Assembly: GCA_000432175.1 (NCBI GenBank)
Contig: HF989395.1
Location: 1-6,031 of the forward strand
Origin: Eubacterium sp. CAG:786
GTDB taxonomy: Bacteria > Bacillota > Clostridia > Oscillospirales > Ruminococcaceae
Direction: 5' to 3'
Length of the DNA stretch: 6,031 nt
Below are positions 1-5,997 of this stretch, piece after piece. A model generated the notes under the pieces. That model saw nothing but the letters and a program-made list of their open reading frames with translations, had not been told where the DNA came from and ran no database searches. A program made the translations under genes and the position numbers. Each line of letters opens with the position of its first letter. Position 1 is the first letter of the stretch.

Positions 1-1807
1 TGCCGTCAGTTGTCGCGGAAGATATCGTAGGTGCTGCGAGAGGAATAGACACAGTTACTTTAGCGCAGTTTGAATAACTGGAAAGAGAACCTGTGCTAGA
101 ATTGTATGCTGCTACATAATAGTAATAGGTCTTGCCACTAGTTACCGTAGTATCTGTGCAATTGTTTGTGCCTACTGTCTTAAGCTGGGTCTTTGCGCCA
201 TTCTCGCTGTCTGCACGGTATACTCTGTAGCTAGTTGCACCGTCGTATTTATCCCATGTAAGGCTAACCTGACCATTGTTTACAGTTGCCTTAAGACCAG
301 TAACCGCAGCAGGAGCGCTCTTGGAGGTATAAGCCTTGATGCATGCGCTCCGTAAATCAGTTTTATAATAGTCCTTCCATGTTGTGCTGGAGGAAAGGCT
401 GGTCGTGGTGGTATAATAGGACAGACCAGCACTCGGGCTGTAGACATCAAGCATATGATAATGTGTACCGGCAAAGGTTATCGCAACTGCGAACTTCTCA
501 CCTGCCGTGAGCTGAACAGGGGTGTTGAGCTTAACGGTATGGTAGCCGACATAAGGTATGTTGCCTGTCTGGGTATAAACCTTTGTGCCGCTTGTAGGCG
601 TGCTTGTAACATCTGTGAAGATAGTTATCGTATACGGCACGTCAGTATCATAAGTATAAAAGCCTACTCTGTCAAGCTTTTCAGAAGCCTTTGCAGTGAA
701 CACGTTACTGCTGGTGCCGTTGCTTAATCCATAATAACTTTTTATCACGCCATCATACTGATACAGGTTGCTGACTGTATCAGACTTTTCAGCAGTGTAT
801 GACACAGCCTTTGAAATACTGCTGTCCTCATAGGATATGTAGAAGTAACCGTCTTTACCGAACCAGTCGCCCCAACTGTTTCTGATGAGCCATGCGCCAT
901 TCTTGCTCGGGCGGCAATCTGCGTCAAAGTTGTTGACGCTGTAATTGTCGTCCCAGCCAACGATAGCCACTGCATGGTTGGTTGTGCCATTATATACCTC
1001 AGTATAGTATGAACAATTACCGTTCTTGTAAACCACATAATTGTCATCATGGTAATAGCTTACCTGAACGGCGCCGTTATTCACAACAGCGTTCTTTACG
1101 GCAATCATGTTTGCCTTGGGGTCCATTACGTTTGCCTCTGTGAGAAATGCGTATGAGTCATATCTTGTGGACTCGTCGGGAGCCTGATAGCTGGTCGCTA
1201 CAGAATATGGCACCTTGCTCTCAAGCTCAGCCCCGGACATTCTGGCAAGAGCGGGGACTGAATATAACCAGCTGCCACCATTGTCGTAAACTTGCTTTGG
1301 AGTAGCACTGCTGAATTTCTCATCTCCATAAAGAGGGTCGTTCTTGTCGGACGGACCCGGCCCCAGACCGAACCATGCAAGATGCGCCTCGGAATAGTCA
1401 ACGTCCTTGTTTGCATAGCCCTTTGTTATCATATTGGACTCCATGCTGGCGAGAGCGCCGTGCGCCCAGCATGTGCCGAGCGGGTTCTGGTTTCTTACCG
1501 GGCCTATTCTCCCGAGTGTTACCAGGTTGTACGAGGAGCTTAATGAGTCGTTGCTGACGGTATCCAGGGACTCCTTTGAAACCAGGTCGGCAACGACCGC
1601 GTTTCCATCTTTGTCATACAAAACCGGTTCAACTTCCGGATAAAGGGGAGTTCCGTCCTCTTTGAGATACTGACTCTTGACGGACTGCCATTCAACATTC
1701 TCTTCAACTACGCTGCTTGAACTGTCAGCGAACGCAGTCAGCCCTGTTGATGTTGCAAGAATTACGGCAGCCGAGAACACCGACAGGAGCTTCTGAAATT
1801 TATTCAT
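1..1807 (-). CDS. Secreted papain-family (C1) cysteine protease with lectin-like and FN3 domains, 3' end outside window
   Basis: An open frame of 602 codons runs from ATG at 1807 off the left edge with no stop. Residues 1-27 form a Sec signal peptide: basic N-terminus (MNKFQK), hydrophobic core, AFA|DS cleavage site. After a short pro-like stretch, about residues 88-335 are a C1 peptidase with the whole catalytic set: Gln107 (oxyanion hole) in VRNQ, Cys113 in GTCWAHG, His278 in TNHAVAIVGW and Asn310 in IRNSWGDWFG. About residues 345-495 match the lectin-like domain common behind such proteases in Clostridia (starting NLYQYDG, with GFYTYDT, GYHTVKL and ending IKAYT). A fibronectin type III domain follows from about 499 to 588 (VSLTWDKYDGATSYRVYR), and LAAPTISSA at 590 looks like the start of another. 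It has its own promoter and AAGGAGG site. It should act outside the cell; substrate unknown. A cell-wall anchor or dockerin could lie beyond the edge. Family call is firm. Confidence 0.93.
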   Translation of the reverse strand, partial: MNKFQKLLSVFSAAVILATSTGLTAFADSSSSVVEENVEWQSVKSQYLKEDGTPLYPEVEPVLYDKDGNAVVADLVSKESLDTVSNDSLSSSYNLVTLGRIGPVRNQNPLGTCWAHGALASMESNMITKGYANKDVDYSEAHLAWFGLGPGPSDKNDPLYGDEKFSSATPKQVYDNGGSWLYSVPALARMSGAELESKVPYSVATSYQAPDESTRYDSYAFLTEANVMDPKANMIAVKNAVVNNGAVQVSYYHDDNYVVYKNGNCSYYTEVYNGTTNHAVAIVGWDDNYSVNNFDADCRPSKNGAWLIRNSWGDWFGKDGYFYISYEDSSISKAVSYTAEKSDTVSNLYQYDGVIKSYYGLSNGTSSNVFTAKASEKLDRVGFYTYDTDVPYTITIFTDVTSTPTSGTKVYTQTGNIPYVGYHTVKLNTPVQLTAGEKFAVAITFAGTHYHMLDVYSPSAGLSYYTTTTSLSSSTTWKDYYKTDLRSACIKAYTSKSAPAAVTGLKATVNNGQVSLTWDKYDGATSYRVYRADSENGAKTQLKTVGTNNCTDTTVTSGKTYYYYVAAYNSSTGSLSSYSNCAKVTVSIPLAAPTISSATTDG

Positions 1808-1813
1808 ATATTA

Positions 1814-1820
1814 CCTCCTT
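1814..1820 (-). promoter_or_regulatory. Ribosome binding site of the cysteine protease
   Basis: Minus-strand AAGGAGG, a full anti-16S match, sits 6 nt upstream of the ATG at 1807. It fixes the protease start and, with the consensus-like promoter behind it, suggests strong expression. Confidence 0.9.
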
Positions 1821-1830
1821 AAAATTTTCA

Positions 1831-1842
1831 GGGATAATTCCC
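1831..1842. repeat. Short near-palindrome at the predicted transcription start of the protease gene
   Basis: The minus-strand sequence GGGAATTATCCC is an inverted repeat with arms GGGA/TCCC. It lies directly downstream of the -10 box, around the predicted +1. It could be a repressor half-site pair or a small 5' hairpin. The arms are only 4 bp, so chance is a real possibility; I assign no regulator. Confidence 0.3.
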
Positions 1843-1849
1843 ATATTTT

Positions 1850-1878
1850 ATTATATCACAACACTAGGGTAAAGTCAA
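1850..1878 (-). promoter_or_regulatory. Sigma-A type promoter of the cysteine protease
   Basis: On the minus strand the -35 box TTGACT (1878-1873) and -10 box TATAAT (1855-1850) are separated by exactly 17 bp. The -10 is extended by TGA directly upstream (TGnTATAAT). Predicted transcription start is near 1843, giving a leader of about 36 nt that carries the AAGGAGG site. It lies just downstream of the terminator of the preceding operon, so the protease is an independent transcription unit. Confidence 0.85.
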
Positions 1879-1915
1879 GGAGATTTTTCCTAACACCCAC
1901 ATAACGTAAATCCGC

Positions 1916-1953
1916 AAAAACATACTCCGACTGCGTTAATGCAGCCGGAGCAT
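1916..1953 (-). terminator. Rho-independent terminator of the nonulosonate/exporter operon
   Basis: On the minus strand a 13-bp stem, ATGCTCCGGCTGC pairing with GCAGTCGGAGTAT (two G-U wobbles), closes a 6-nt loop ATTAAC. It is followed, after one G, by five U residues (1920-1916). It starts a few bases after the ATPase stop codon at 1956-1958. There is no matching T tract on the plus strand, so it looks unidirectional. It separates the polysaccharide operon from the protease promoter. Confidence 0.88.
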
Positions 1954-1955
1954 CA

Positions 1956-2723
1956 TCATTTATCACTTATCTTAGGAAGCACGCCTGTTTTAAGGAATTC
2001 CTCATATTTATCGCAGAGTTCGCCCGAATCGCCAAAAGCGATCTGTTTCCCATGATCCAGCCACAAAACCTTGTTACATAGCCGACGCACTTGCGGAACA
2101 GAATGAGATACAAGTATTGTTGCCTTTCCATTAGCAATTATCTGGCGCATTTTCGCCTCACTTTTTTCACGGAACGCACCGTCGCCAACCGATAGCACCT
2201 CGTCAAGTATTAGTATTTCAGGCTCGACCATAGCAGCGATAGAAAATGCTATCCTTGATTTCATGCCCGATGAAAGCTGCTTGAACGGTCTGCTTTCAAA
2301 TTCCTGTAATCCAGAGAACTCCAGTATCTCCGGATATTTTTGATCCATGAACTTGCGTGTGTAACCTAGCATTGCGCCACGAAGGTATGCGTTTTCTTTA
2401 AGGTTCAGGTCACCGTCAAATCCGCTGGCGAGCTCCAGTAGCGCTGCTATCTTTCCGTTGACTGTGACATTCCCCGTGGAAGGTACCATTATCTTTGTCA
2501 CGACCTTTAGCAGCGTTGACTTACCAGCGCCGTTTGTCCCGATTATCCCCAGCATATCGCCCTGATACATTGTAAACGAAACATTATCTACTGCCATGAA
2601 TGATGAAAGCTTATATGTGCGCGTCAACTTCTTCATGATGTATTCTTTCAGACCGATGTTTCGAAGGTCTCCAGTAATATATTTGACTGAAACATTCTCG
2701 ACTTCAATAACTGGCTTTTCCAT
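1956..2723 (-). CDS. ABC transporter ATPase for polysaccharide export (Wzt/TagH family, short form)
   Basis: This 255-residue nucleotide-binding subunit should power export of a lipid-linked surface polysaccharide or teichoic-acid-like polymer, paired with the permease encoded just upstream. Visible motifs are Walker A GTNGAGKST (62-70), signature LSSGM (150-154), Walker B LILDE (171-175), D-loop SVGD (178-181) and switch His207 in LVSHS. The stretch ALLELASGFDGDLNLKENAYL (94-114) takes the Q-loop region and is typical of the Wzt/TagH/RfbE branch. The protein ends about 40 residues after the H-loop, so the C-terminal carbohydrate-binding domain of long Wzt proteins is absent. I chose ATG at 2723 because GAGGTG precedes it; an in-frame TTG at 2735 would add four residues but has that site inside the coding sequence. 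Last gene of the operon, followed by a terminator. The exact polymer cannot be read from the sequence. Confidence 0.93.
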   Translation of the reverse strand: MEKPVIEVENVSVKYITGDLRNIGLKEYIMKKLTRTYKLSSFMAVDNVSFTMYQGDMLGIIGTNGAGKSTLLKVVTKIMVPSTGNVTVNGKIAALLELASGFDGDLNLKENAYLRGAMLGYTRKFMDQKYPEILEFSGLQEFESRPFKQLSSGMKSRIAFSIAAMVEPEILILDEVLSVGDGAFREKSEAKMRQIIANGKATILVSHSVPQVRRLCNKVLWLDHGKQIAFGDSGELCDKYEEFLKTGVLPKISDK

Positions 2724-2727
2724 AATG

Positions 2728-2733
2728 CACCTC
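2728..2733 (-). promoter_or_regulatory. Ribosome binding site deciding the ATPase start
   Basis: Minus-strand GAGGTG lies just after the permease stop codon (TGA, 2738-2736) and 4 nt before ATG at 2723. It supports that ATG rather than the upstream TTG at 2735, which would begin before this site. Confidence 0.75.
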
Positions 2734-2735
2734 AA

Positions 2736-3515
2736 TCAAATATAATACAGGAACTTGTAGTTGTTTTTCTTATAGATGACAGAACCGATTATCAAAACAA
2801 CCAGAGCGTATCCAGCAGCCATGAGATGGAGCCAGACCGACGGTATCTGCCTTTCAAGAATTATCTTCCTGAAATACGATATATAAACGTATACGGGATT
2901 AAGGCAGAATAATTTGCGATATCCTTCTGGGAACGAGTCAACTGTATAGAATATCGCTGAAAGATACATAAGAAGCATCGTGAACACATCATACAGATAC
3001 TTCATGTCCCGAAACATCAGGTACAGCGCAGACAATATCAACCCCATGCCTAGATTAAAAACAACAAGGCACCCTATTGGGTACAGCAGGAAAATAAACT
3101 TCCATGAAAAAACAATGCCGTCAAAAATACAGAACACAAACAATATGACAAGATTTATCCCAAAATTTATGAGCGTCGAAACATTTTTGGAAAGCAGGAA
3201 CATATATTTCGGGACGTTGACCTTAGAGAAAATGCTGGAGTTGTCATAAAGCGCTGTCATTCCAGTGAATGTGGACTCTTTGAAGTAACCGAATAGTAAA
3301 TTTCCACAGAACAGGTAGATGATATAGTGCTCCATGTTCCTGCCAAAAAAGTTCGTGAACACCAGCGCCATAACTCCCAGTGTCATGAGCGGTCCGAGTA
3401 TGCTCCACAGCATTCCAAGAACAGTTCGTTTGTATTTTTTAGTAAAATCGCGCTTTACCAGTTCTTCAAACAGAAACCAATGATGCGTTATTGTACTTAG
3501 TGTTTGTTTAATCAT
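2736..3515 (-). CDS. ABC-2 type polysaccharide exporter permease (Wzm/TagG family)
   Basis: The 259-residue integral membrane protein has the usual family length. The N-terminus carries the characteristic amphipathic segment with ELVKRDFTKKYKRTVLGMLW (18-37), then about six membrane segments: roughly 33-57, 62-78, 112-133, 138-165, 172-192 and 229-248. The cytoplasmic loop FSKVNVPKYMFLLSKN (96-111) and the LMFRDMKYLYDVF segment (166-178) are typical of ABC-2 glycan exporters, as is the aromatic tail KFLYYI. Its role is to move a lipid-linked glycan across the cytoplasmic membrane with the ATPase that begins 12 bp downstream. The start ATG has AAAGGA 7 nt upstream. The 49-bp gap to the hydrolase upstream shows no convincing promoter. 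O-antigen, capsule and teichoic-acid exporters cannot be told apart here; the NeuB neighbour favours an acidic glycan. Confidence 0.93.
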   Translation of the reverse strand: MIKQTLSTITHHWFLFEELVKRDFTKKYKRTVLGMLWSILGPLMTLGVMALVFTNFFGRNMEHYIIYLFCGNLLFGYFKESTFTGMTALYDNSSIFSKVNVPKYMFLLSKNVSTLINFGINLVILFVFCIFDGIVFSWKFIFLLYPIGCLVVFNLGMGLILSALYLMFRDMKYLYDVFTMLLMYLSAIFYTVDSFPEGYRKLFCLNPVYVYISYFRKIILERQIPSVWLHLMAAGYALVVLIIGSVIYKKNNYKFLYYI

Positions 3516-3564
3516 AGACTTTTCCTTTGCGATGAAACACGAAATATCTGCTCTAAGTCTGCAT

Positions 3565-4209
3565 TTATCTGAGCGCGTCCATTAATGTGATATCCCCAAT
3601 GCAAAATGGCTTTCCATGTCCGGGGTAGACCATGGTATCAGCAGGAAGCCGTTCCAGAAGAGGCAGAGTGTGTTCACGGTACATATTGGTGTAATGCGGA
3701 TCGCATTTGGCAAGCTTTCCATCAGTGCCTATGATGGTCGTGTCACCAGTGAACAGCATACTGTCCAGCAAAATCGAAAAGCAGCTGTCCAGATGTCCTG
3801 GGGTATATAGGAATGTAACAGAATGCCCATTCCAGATGAGTTTTTCATCATGGCGAACAATTCTATCAGCAGAACAGCAGAAATCTCCCACCCGGACTGT
3901 GCAGGGCTGACCGCGAAGTATCGCAAATGCATTGAAATGACGAGAGCCATTAAGGACAGGGTCGCTCAGGCGCTTAGCACAAATATCCCCGCATAGCACT
4001 GGAGCACCAGTCTGCTCTGCCAGAAGATTTGTACCGCTAATGTGGTCGAAATGCTCATGCGTGAGGAAAATGAACTCAGCACCCTTTCCGGCAGCAACGG
4101 CTTCACACGTGTCGCATGGGTCTATTATCACCTTGCTGCCGCTTTCCTCGGAAACAATGTACATGTTTGAAGAAAGATACGGCGATACAATATGTTCGAC
4201 CTTGATCAA
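3565..4209 (-). CDS. Metallo-beta-lactamase-fold hydrolase (glyoxalase II-like)
   Basis: A 214-residue soluble protein, close to the usual length of small single-domain MBL hydrolases. It has a complete set of dinuclear-metal ligands: THEHFDH (His51, His53, Asp55, His56), His139 in TPGHLDS, Asp156 in LFTGDT and His198 in YPGHG. No signal peptide or extra domain is visible. The nearest familiar class is glyoxalase II-like thioesterases, but the fold also covers phosphodiesterases, lactonases and others, so the reaction is unknown. The start is probably TTG at 4209, sharing bases with the NeuB stop (TTGA). It restores the first beta strand (IKVEHIVSPYLSSN) usual for the fold; the first internal ATG, at residue 16, would delete it. 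The gene sits between NeuB and the exporter, suggesting a part in glycan precursor or carrier metabolism, which is inference only. Confidence 0.88.
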   Translation of the reverse strand: MIKVEHIVSPYLSSNMYIVSEESGSKVIIDPCDTCEAVAAGKGAEFIFLTHEHFDHISGTNLLAEQTGAPVLCGDICAKRLSDPVLNGSRHFNAFAILRGQPCTVRVGDFCCSADRIVRHDEKLIWNGHSVTFLYTPGHLDSCFSILLDSMLFTGDTTIIGTDGKLAKCDPHYTNMYREHTLPLLERLPADTMVYPGHGKPFCIGDITLMDALR

Positions 4210-5237
4210 TCCTCGATATCCTCTGCGTTTATCAGCGTGTCCTTTTCAATATCACTGGTCAGGCGCTTTCCTACAAGCCGAGCCATCATCTCCGGAGGAA
4301 GTCCGGTGCCCGGGCGCTTTGCGTCCATATCAGCAAACTCCAGCACCTTGCCTTTTGGTAGGTCCGAAGCCGCAATAATGCTTCTGCGCATATTGGCACG
4401 CTGCTTAAGTTCTGCCTCCGGAACAATTCGTTCCTTGCTGCCCATTGCTGTCTGGACGTTCTTGCAACACTCAACCAGCTTTGCAAACTCGTCTGGCTCC
4501 ATTGCCATTCCGTTATCCCAACCCATTTTGGATTTATCAAGTGTAAAATGTTTCTCTATCACACCCGCACCAAGTGCTATTGCTGCAGACGGCACTTCAA
4601 CCCCAAGCGAGTGGTCTGAATATCCGATAGGATACCTCGGAAATTTCTCACGTAGCGCTGATATCTGATTTAGATTGATAATGCTGTTATCCGGAGGATA
4701 GATAGAAACGCAATGAAGCAGGCATAGTTTGTCGTTTCCTGTCGCTGCGATGGTCTGTACTGCCTTTTCTATCTCTTCCATATCTGCCATGCCTGTCGAA
4801 AGGATTATCGGCATTTGTTTTTTGGCAATGTATTCGAGGTAGGGGTAATTATTCAGATCCATCGATGCAACTTTGATGAAAGGCACGTTCAGCTCCGCAA
4901 GGAAATCCACCTCTGCCTTTGAATATGGTGTTGAAGAGAACCCCACACCAAGCTCTGCACAATAAGCAGCGCATTCCCTGAGATCTTCCGGAGACATCGA
5001 AAAGCGTGTCACCATGCGTTTTGCAATAGGATTTGCATCGTAGTAGGATTTTGAATACAATGTGTCTGCAGTCCATGACTGGAATTTCACACAGTCTGCT
5101 CCTGCCTGCTTTGCTGCAGAAATCATTTCCTTTGCACGCTCAAGATTACCGTTGTGACTGGAATTAACCTCCGCTATGAAATACGGTACGCCGTAGTCGG
5201 ACACTACATGTCCGTTGTTTAATGTAATAGCTGCCAT
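4206..5237 (-). CDS. neuB: NeuB-family nonulosonic (sialic-type) acid synthase
   Basis: At 343 residues it has the usual NeuB length and architecture: a TIM barrel (about 15-265) and a C-terminal SAF/antifreeze domain (about 283-341). The family condenses an N-acylmannosamine-type sugar with phosphoenolpyruvate to give a nine-carbon 2-keto acid, in the cytoplasm with a divalent metal. Visible family residues are Glu23 and His28 in AEVNSSHNG, KFQSW (51-55), Lys122 in FIKVASMDLNNYP, STGM (147-150), LLHCVSIYPP (173-182), metal ligands His209 (YSDHS) and His230 (EKHFTLD), Asp241, and Arg308 in KRPGTG, matching the meningococcal NeuB antifreeze-domain arginine (Arg314). After Asp241 the loop reads GWDNGMAMEP instead of the GPDHK-like form, a subfamily trait. 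Product could be neuraminic, legionaminic or another nonulosonic acid. ATG at 5237 follows GGAGG, 10 bp after the SDR stop. Confidence 0.93.
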   Translation of the reverse strand: MAAITLNNGHVVSDYGVPYFIAEVNSSHNGNLERAKEMISAAKQAGADCVKFQSWTADTLYSKSYYDANPIAKRMVTRFSMSPEDLRECAAYCAELGVGFSSTPYSKAEVDFLAELNVPFIKVASMDLNNYPYLEYIAKKQMPIILSTGMADMEEIEKAVQTIAATGNDKLCLLHCVSIYPPDNSIINLNQISALREKFPRYPIGYSDHSLGVEVPSAAIALGAGVIEKHFTLDKSKMGWDNGMAMEPDEFAKLVECCKNVQTAMGSKERIVPEAELKQRANMRRSIIAASDLPKGKVLEFADMDAKRPGTGLPPEMMARLVGKRLTSDIEKDTLINAEDIED

Positions 5238-5241
5238 TTTT

Positions 5242-5246
5242 CCTCC
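5242..5246 (-). promoter_or_regulatory. Ribosome binding site of neuB
   Basis: Minus-strand GGAGG lies inside the 10-bp gap between the SDR stop (TGA, 5250-5248) and the neuB ATG at 5237. This compact layout indicates that the two genes are co-transcribed and probably translationally coupled. Confidence 0.75.
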
Positions 5247-5247
5247 A

Positions 5248-5997
5248 TCAGACGTTCATTCTTCCACCGTCAACAATCATTACATGCCCTGTAATATAAG
5301 AAGAAGCATCTCCTGCAAGATAGCATACTGCGTCAGCTATCTCAGAAGGTTGTGCCATTCTCTTTAAAGCTGCACGATTGATGACTTCTTCAAGCTGCTC
5401 GGGGGTACGAGTATGTTCCATATCAGTCTTTACCGTACCAGGTGCTACCGCATTCACACGGATACCAAACGGAGCAAGCTCCTTTGAAAGCACCTTTGTT
5501 GCATATATAAGCGCTGCTTTGCTGGAGCCATATGCAAGATTGCCGGGGTATGCCTCCATACCGCTAACAGAAGCTATATTAATGATACTTCCCTGCTTGT
5601 TTCTTGTCATCACCTTGGATATCAGCTGTATTATCTGAAGCTGTGCAAAATAATTGACTTCAAACAGTTCGCGTATCTTCTGCACGGACATCATGCTCAG
5701 TGCCGTACCATACGACACTGCTGCATTGTTTACAAGAATATTGATATTTTTATTCGCCTTGATGATAGACTTTATCCCCGTGTCTACTGCCGAGCTATCC
5801 GAAAGGTCAAAGAAAACTGGCGTAACTTTTACATTATTCTTTTCGGCAAGTTCTTCTGCCCATGCCATATACTCGTCTGTCTGCGTGCGGGCACAAACAA
5901 ACAACTCAGCTCCGTTAGCAGCAAAAAGCTCAGCCGTTGCCTTTCCTATCCCGCGTGCTGTCCCTGTGATGACTGCGGTTTTTCCCTGTAAAAGCAT
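5248..5997 (-). CDS. Short-chain dehydrogenase/reductase (SDR), FabG-like
   Basis: This is a classical SDR of 249 residues, the normal length. The NAD(P)-binding motif TGTARGIG is at 11-18, Asp64 (FFDLSD) follows strand 3, NNAA is at 90-93, and the catalytic tetrad is Asn115, Ser143, Tyr156 and Lys160 (AYGSSK). PGTVKTDM (187-193) and the C-terminal GHVMIVDGG are also typical. FabG-like sequence does not mean fatty-acid synthesis: SDRs of this kind, such as PtmA of Campylobacter legionaminate clusters, occur beside NeuB genes, so a sugar-precursor redox step is the better guess. I prefer ATG at 5997 because MLLQGKTAVITG aligns with the standard SDR N-terminus; an in-frame ATG at 6027 would add ten residues (to 259) and cannot be excluded since its ribosome binding site would lie outside the window. 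NeuB starts 10 bp downstream. Confidence 0.9.
   Translation of the reverse strand: MLLQGKTAVITGTARGIGKATAELFAANGAELFVCARTQTDEYMAWAEELAEKNNVKVTPVFFDLSDSSAVDTGIKSIIKANKNINILVNNAAVSYGTALSMMSVQKIRELFEVNYFAQLQIIQLISKVMTRNKQGSIINIASVSGMEAYPGNLAYGSSKAALIYATKVLSKELAPFGIRVNAVAPGTVKTDMEHTRTPEQLEEVINRAALKRMAQPSEIADAVCYLAGDASSYITGHVMIVDGGRMNV

Noticed and set aside
455..727. Plus-strand Cys-rich open frame of 90 codons
   Set aside because: The cysteines arise from antisense reading of Thr/Ala-rich codons in the lectin-like domain; there is no start signal.
745..1050. Minus-strand open frame of 101 codons inside the protease gene
   Set aside because: It is out of frame with the 602-codon protease frame, which carries the catalytic His and Asn here. 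It is a frame shadow.
1916..1953. Terminator acting in both directions
   Set aside because: On the plus strand the A run precedes the stem and no T run follows, and no plus-strand gene ends here.
2724..2735. TTG at 2735 as the ATPase start
   Set aside because: The GAGGTG site lies between this TTG and the ATG at 2723 and is correctly spaced only for the ATG.
3516..3564. Possible internal promoter between the hydrolase and the permease
   Set aside because: I found no -35/-10 pair with acceptable spacing in this 49-bp gap, only the ribosome binding site of the permease.
4040..4378. Plus-strand open frame across the hydrolase/neuB junction
   Set aside because: It is antisense to two well-supported genes and has no recognisable protein features.
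4192..4668. Plus-strand open frame of 158 codons, antisense to neuB
   Set aside because: It lies opposite conserved NeuB coding sequence, its translation shows no recognisable domain, and no ribosome binding site or promoter is evident.
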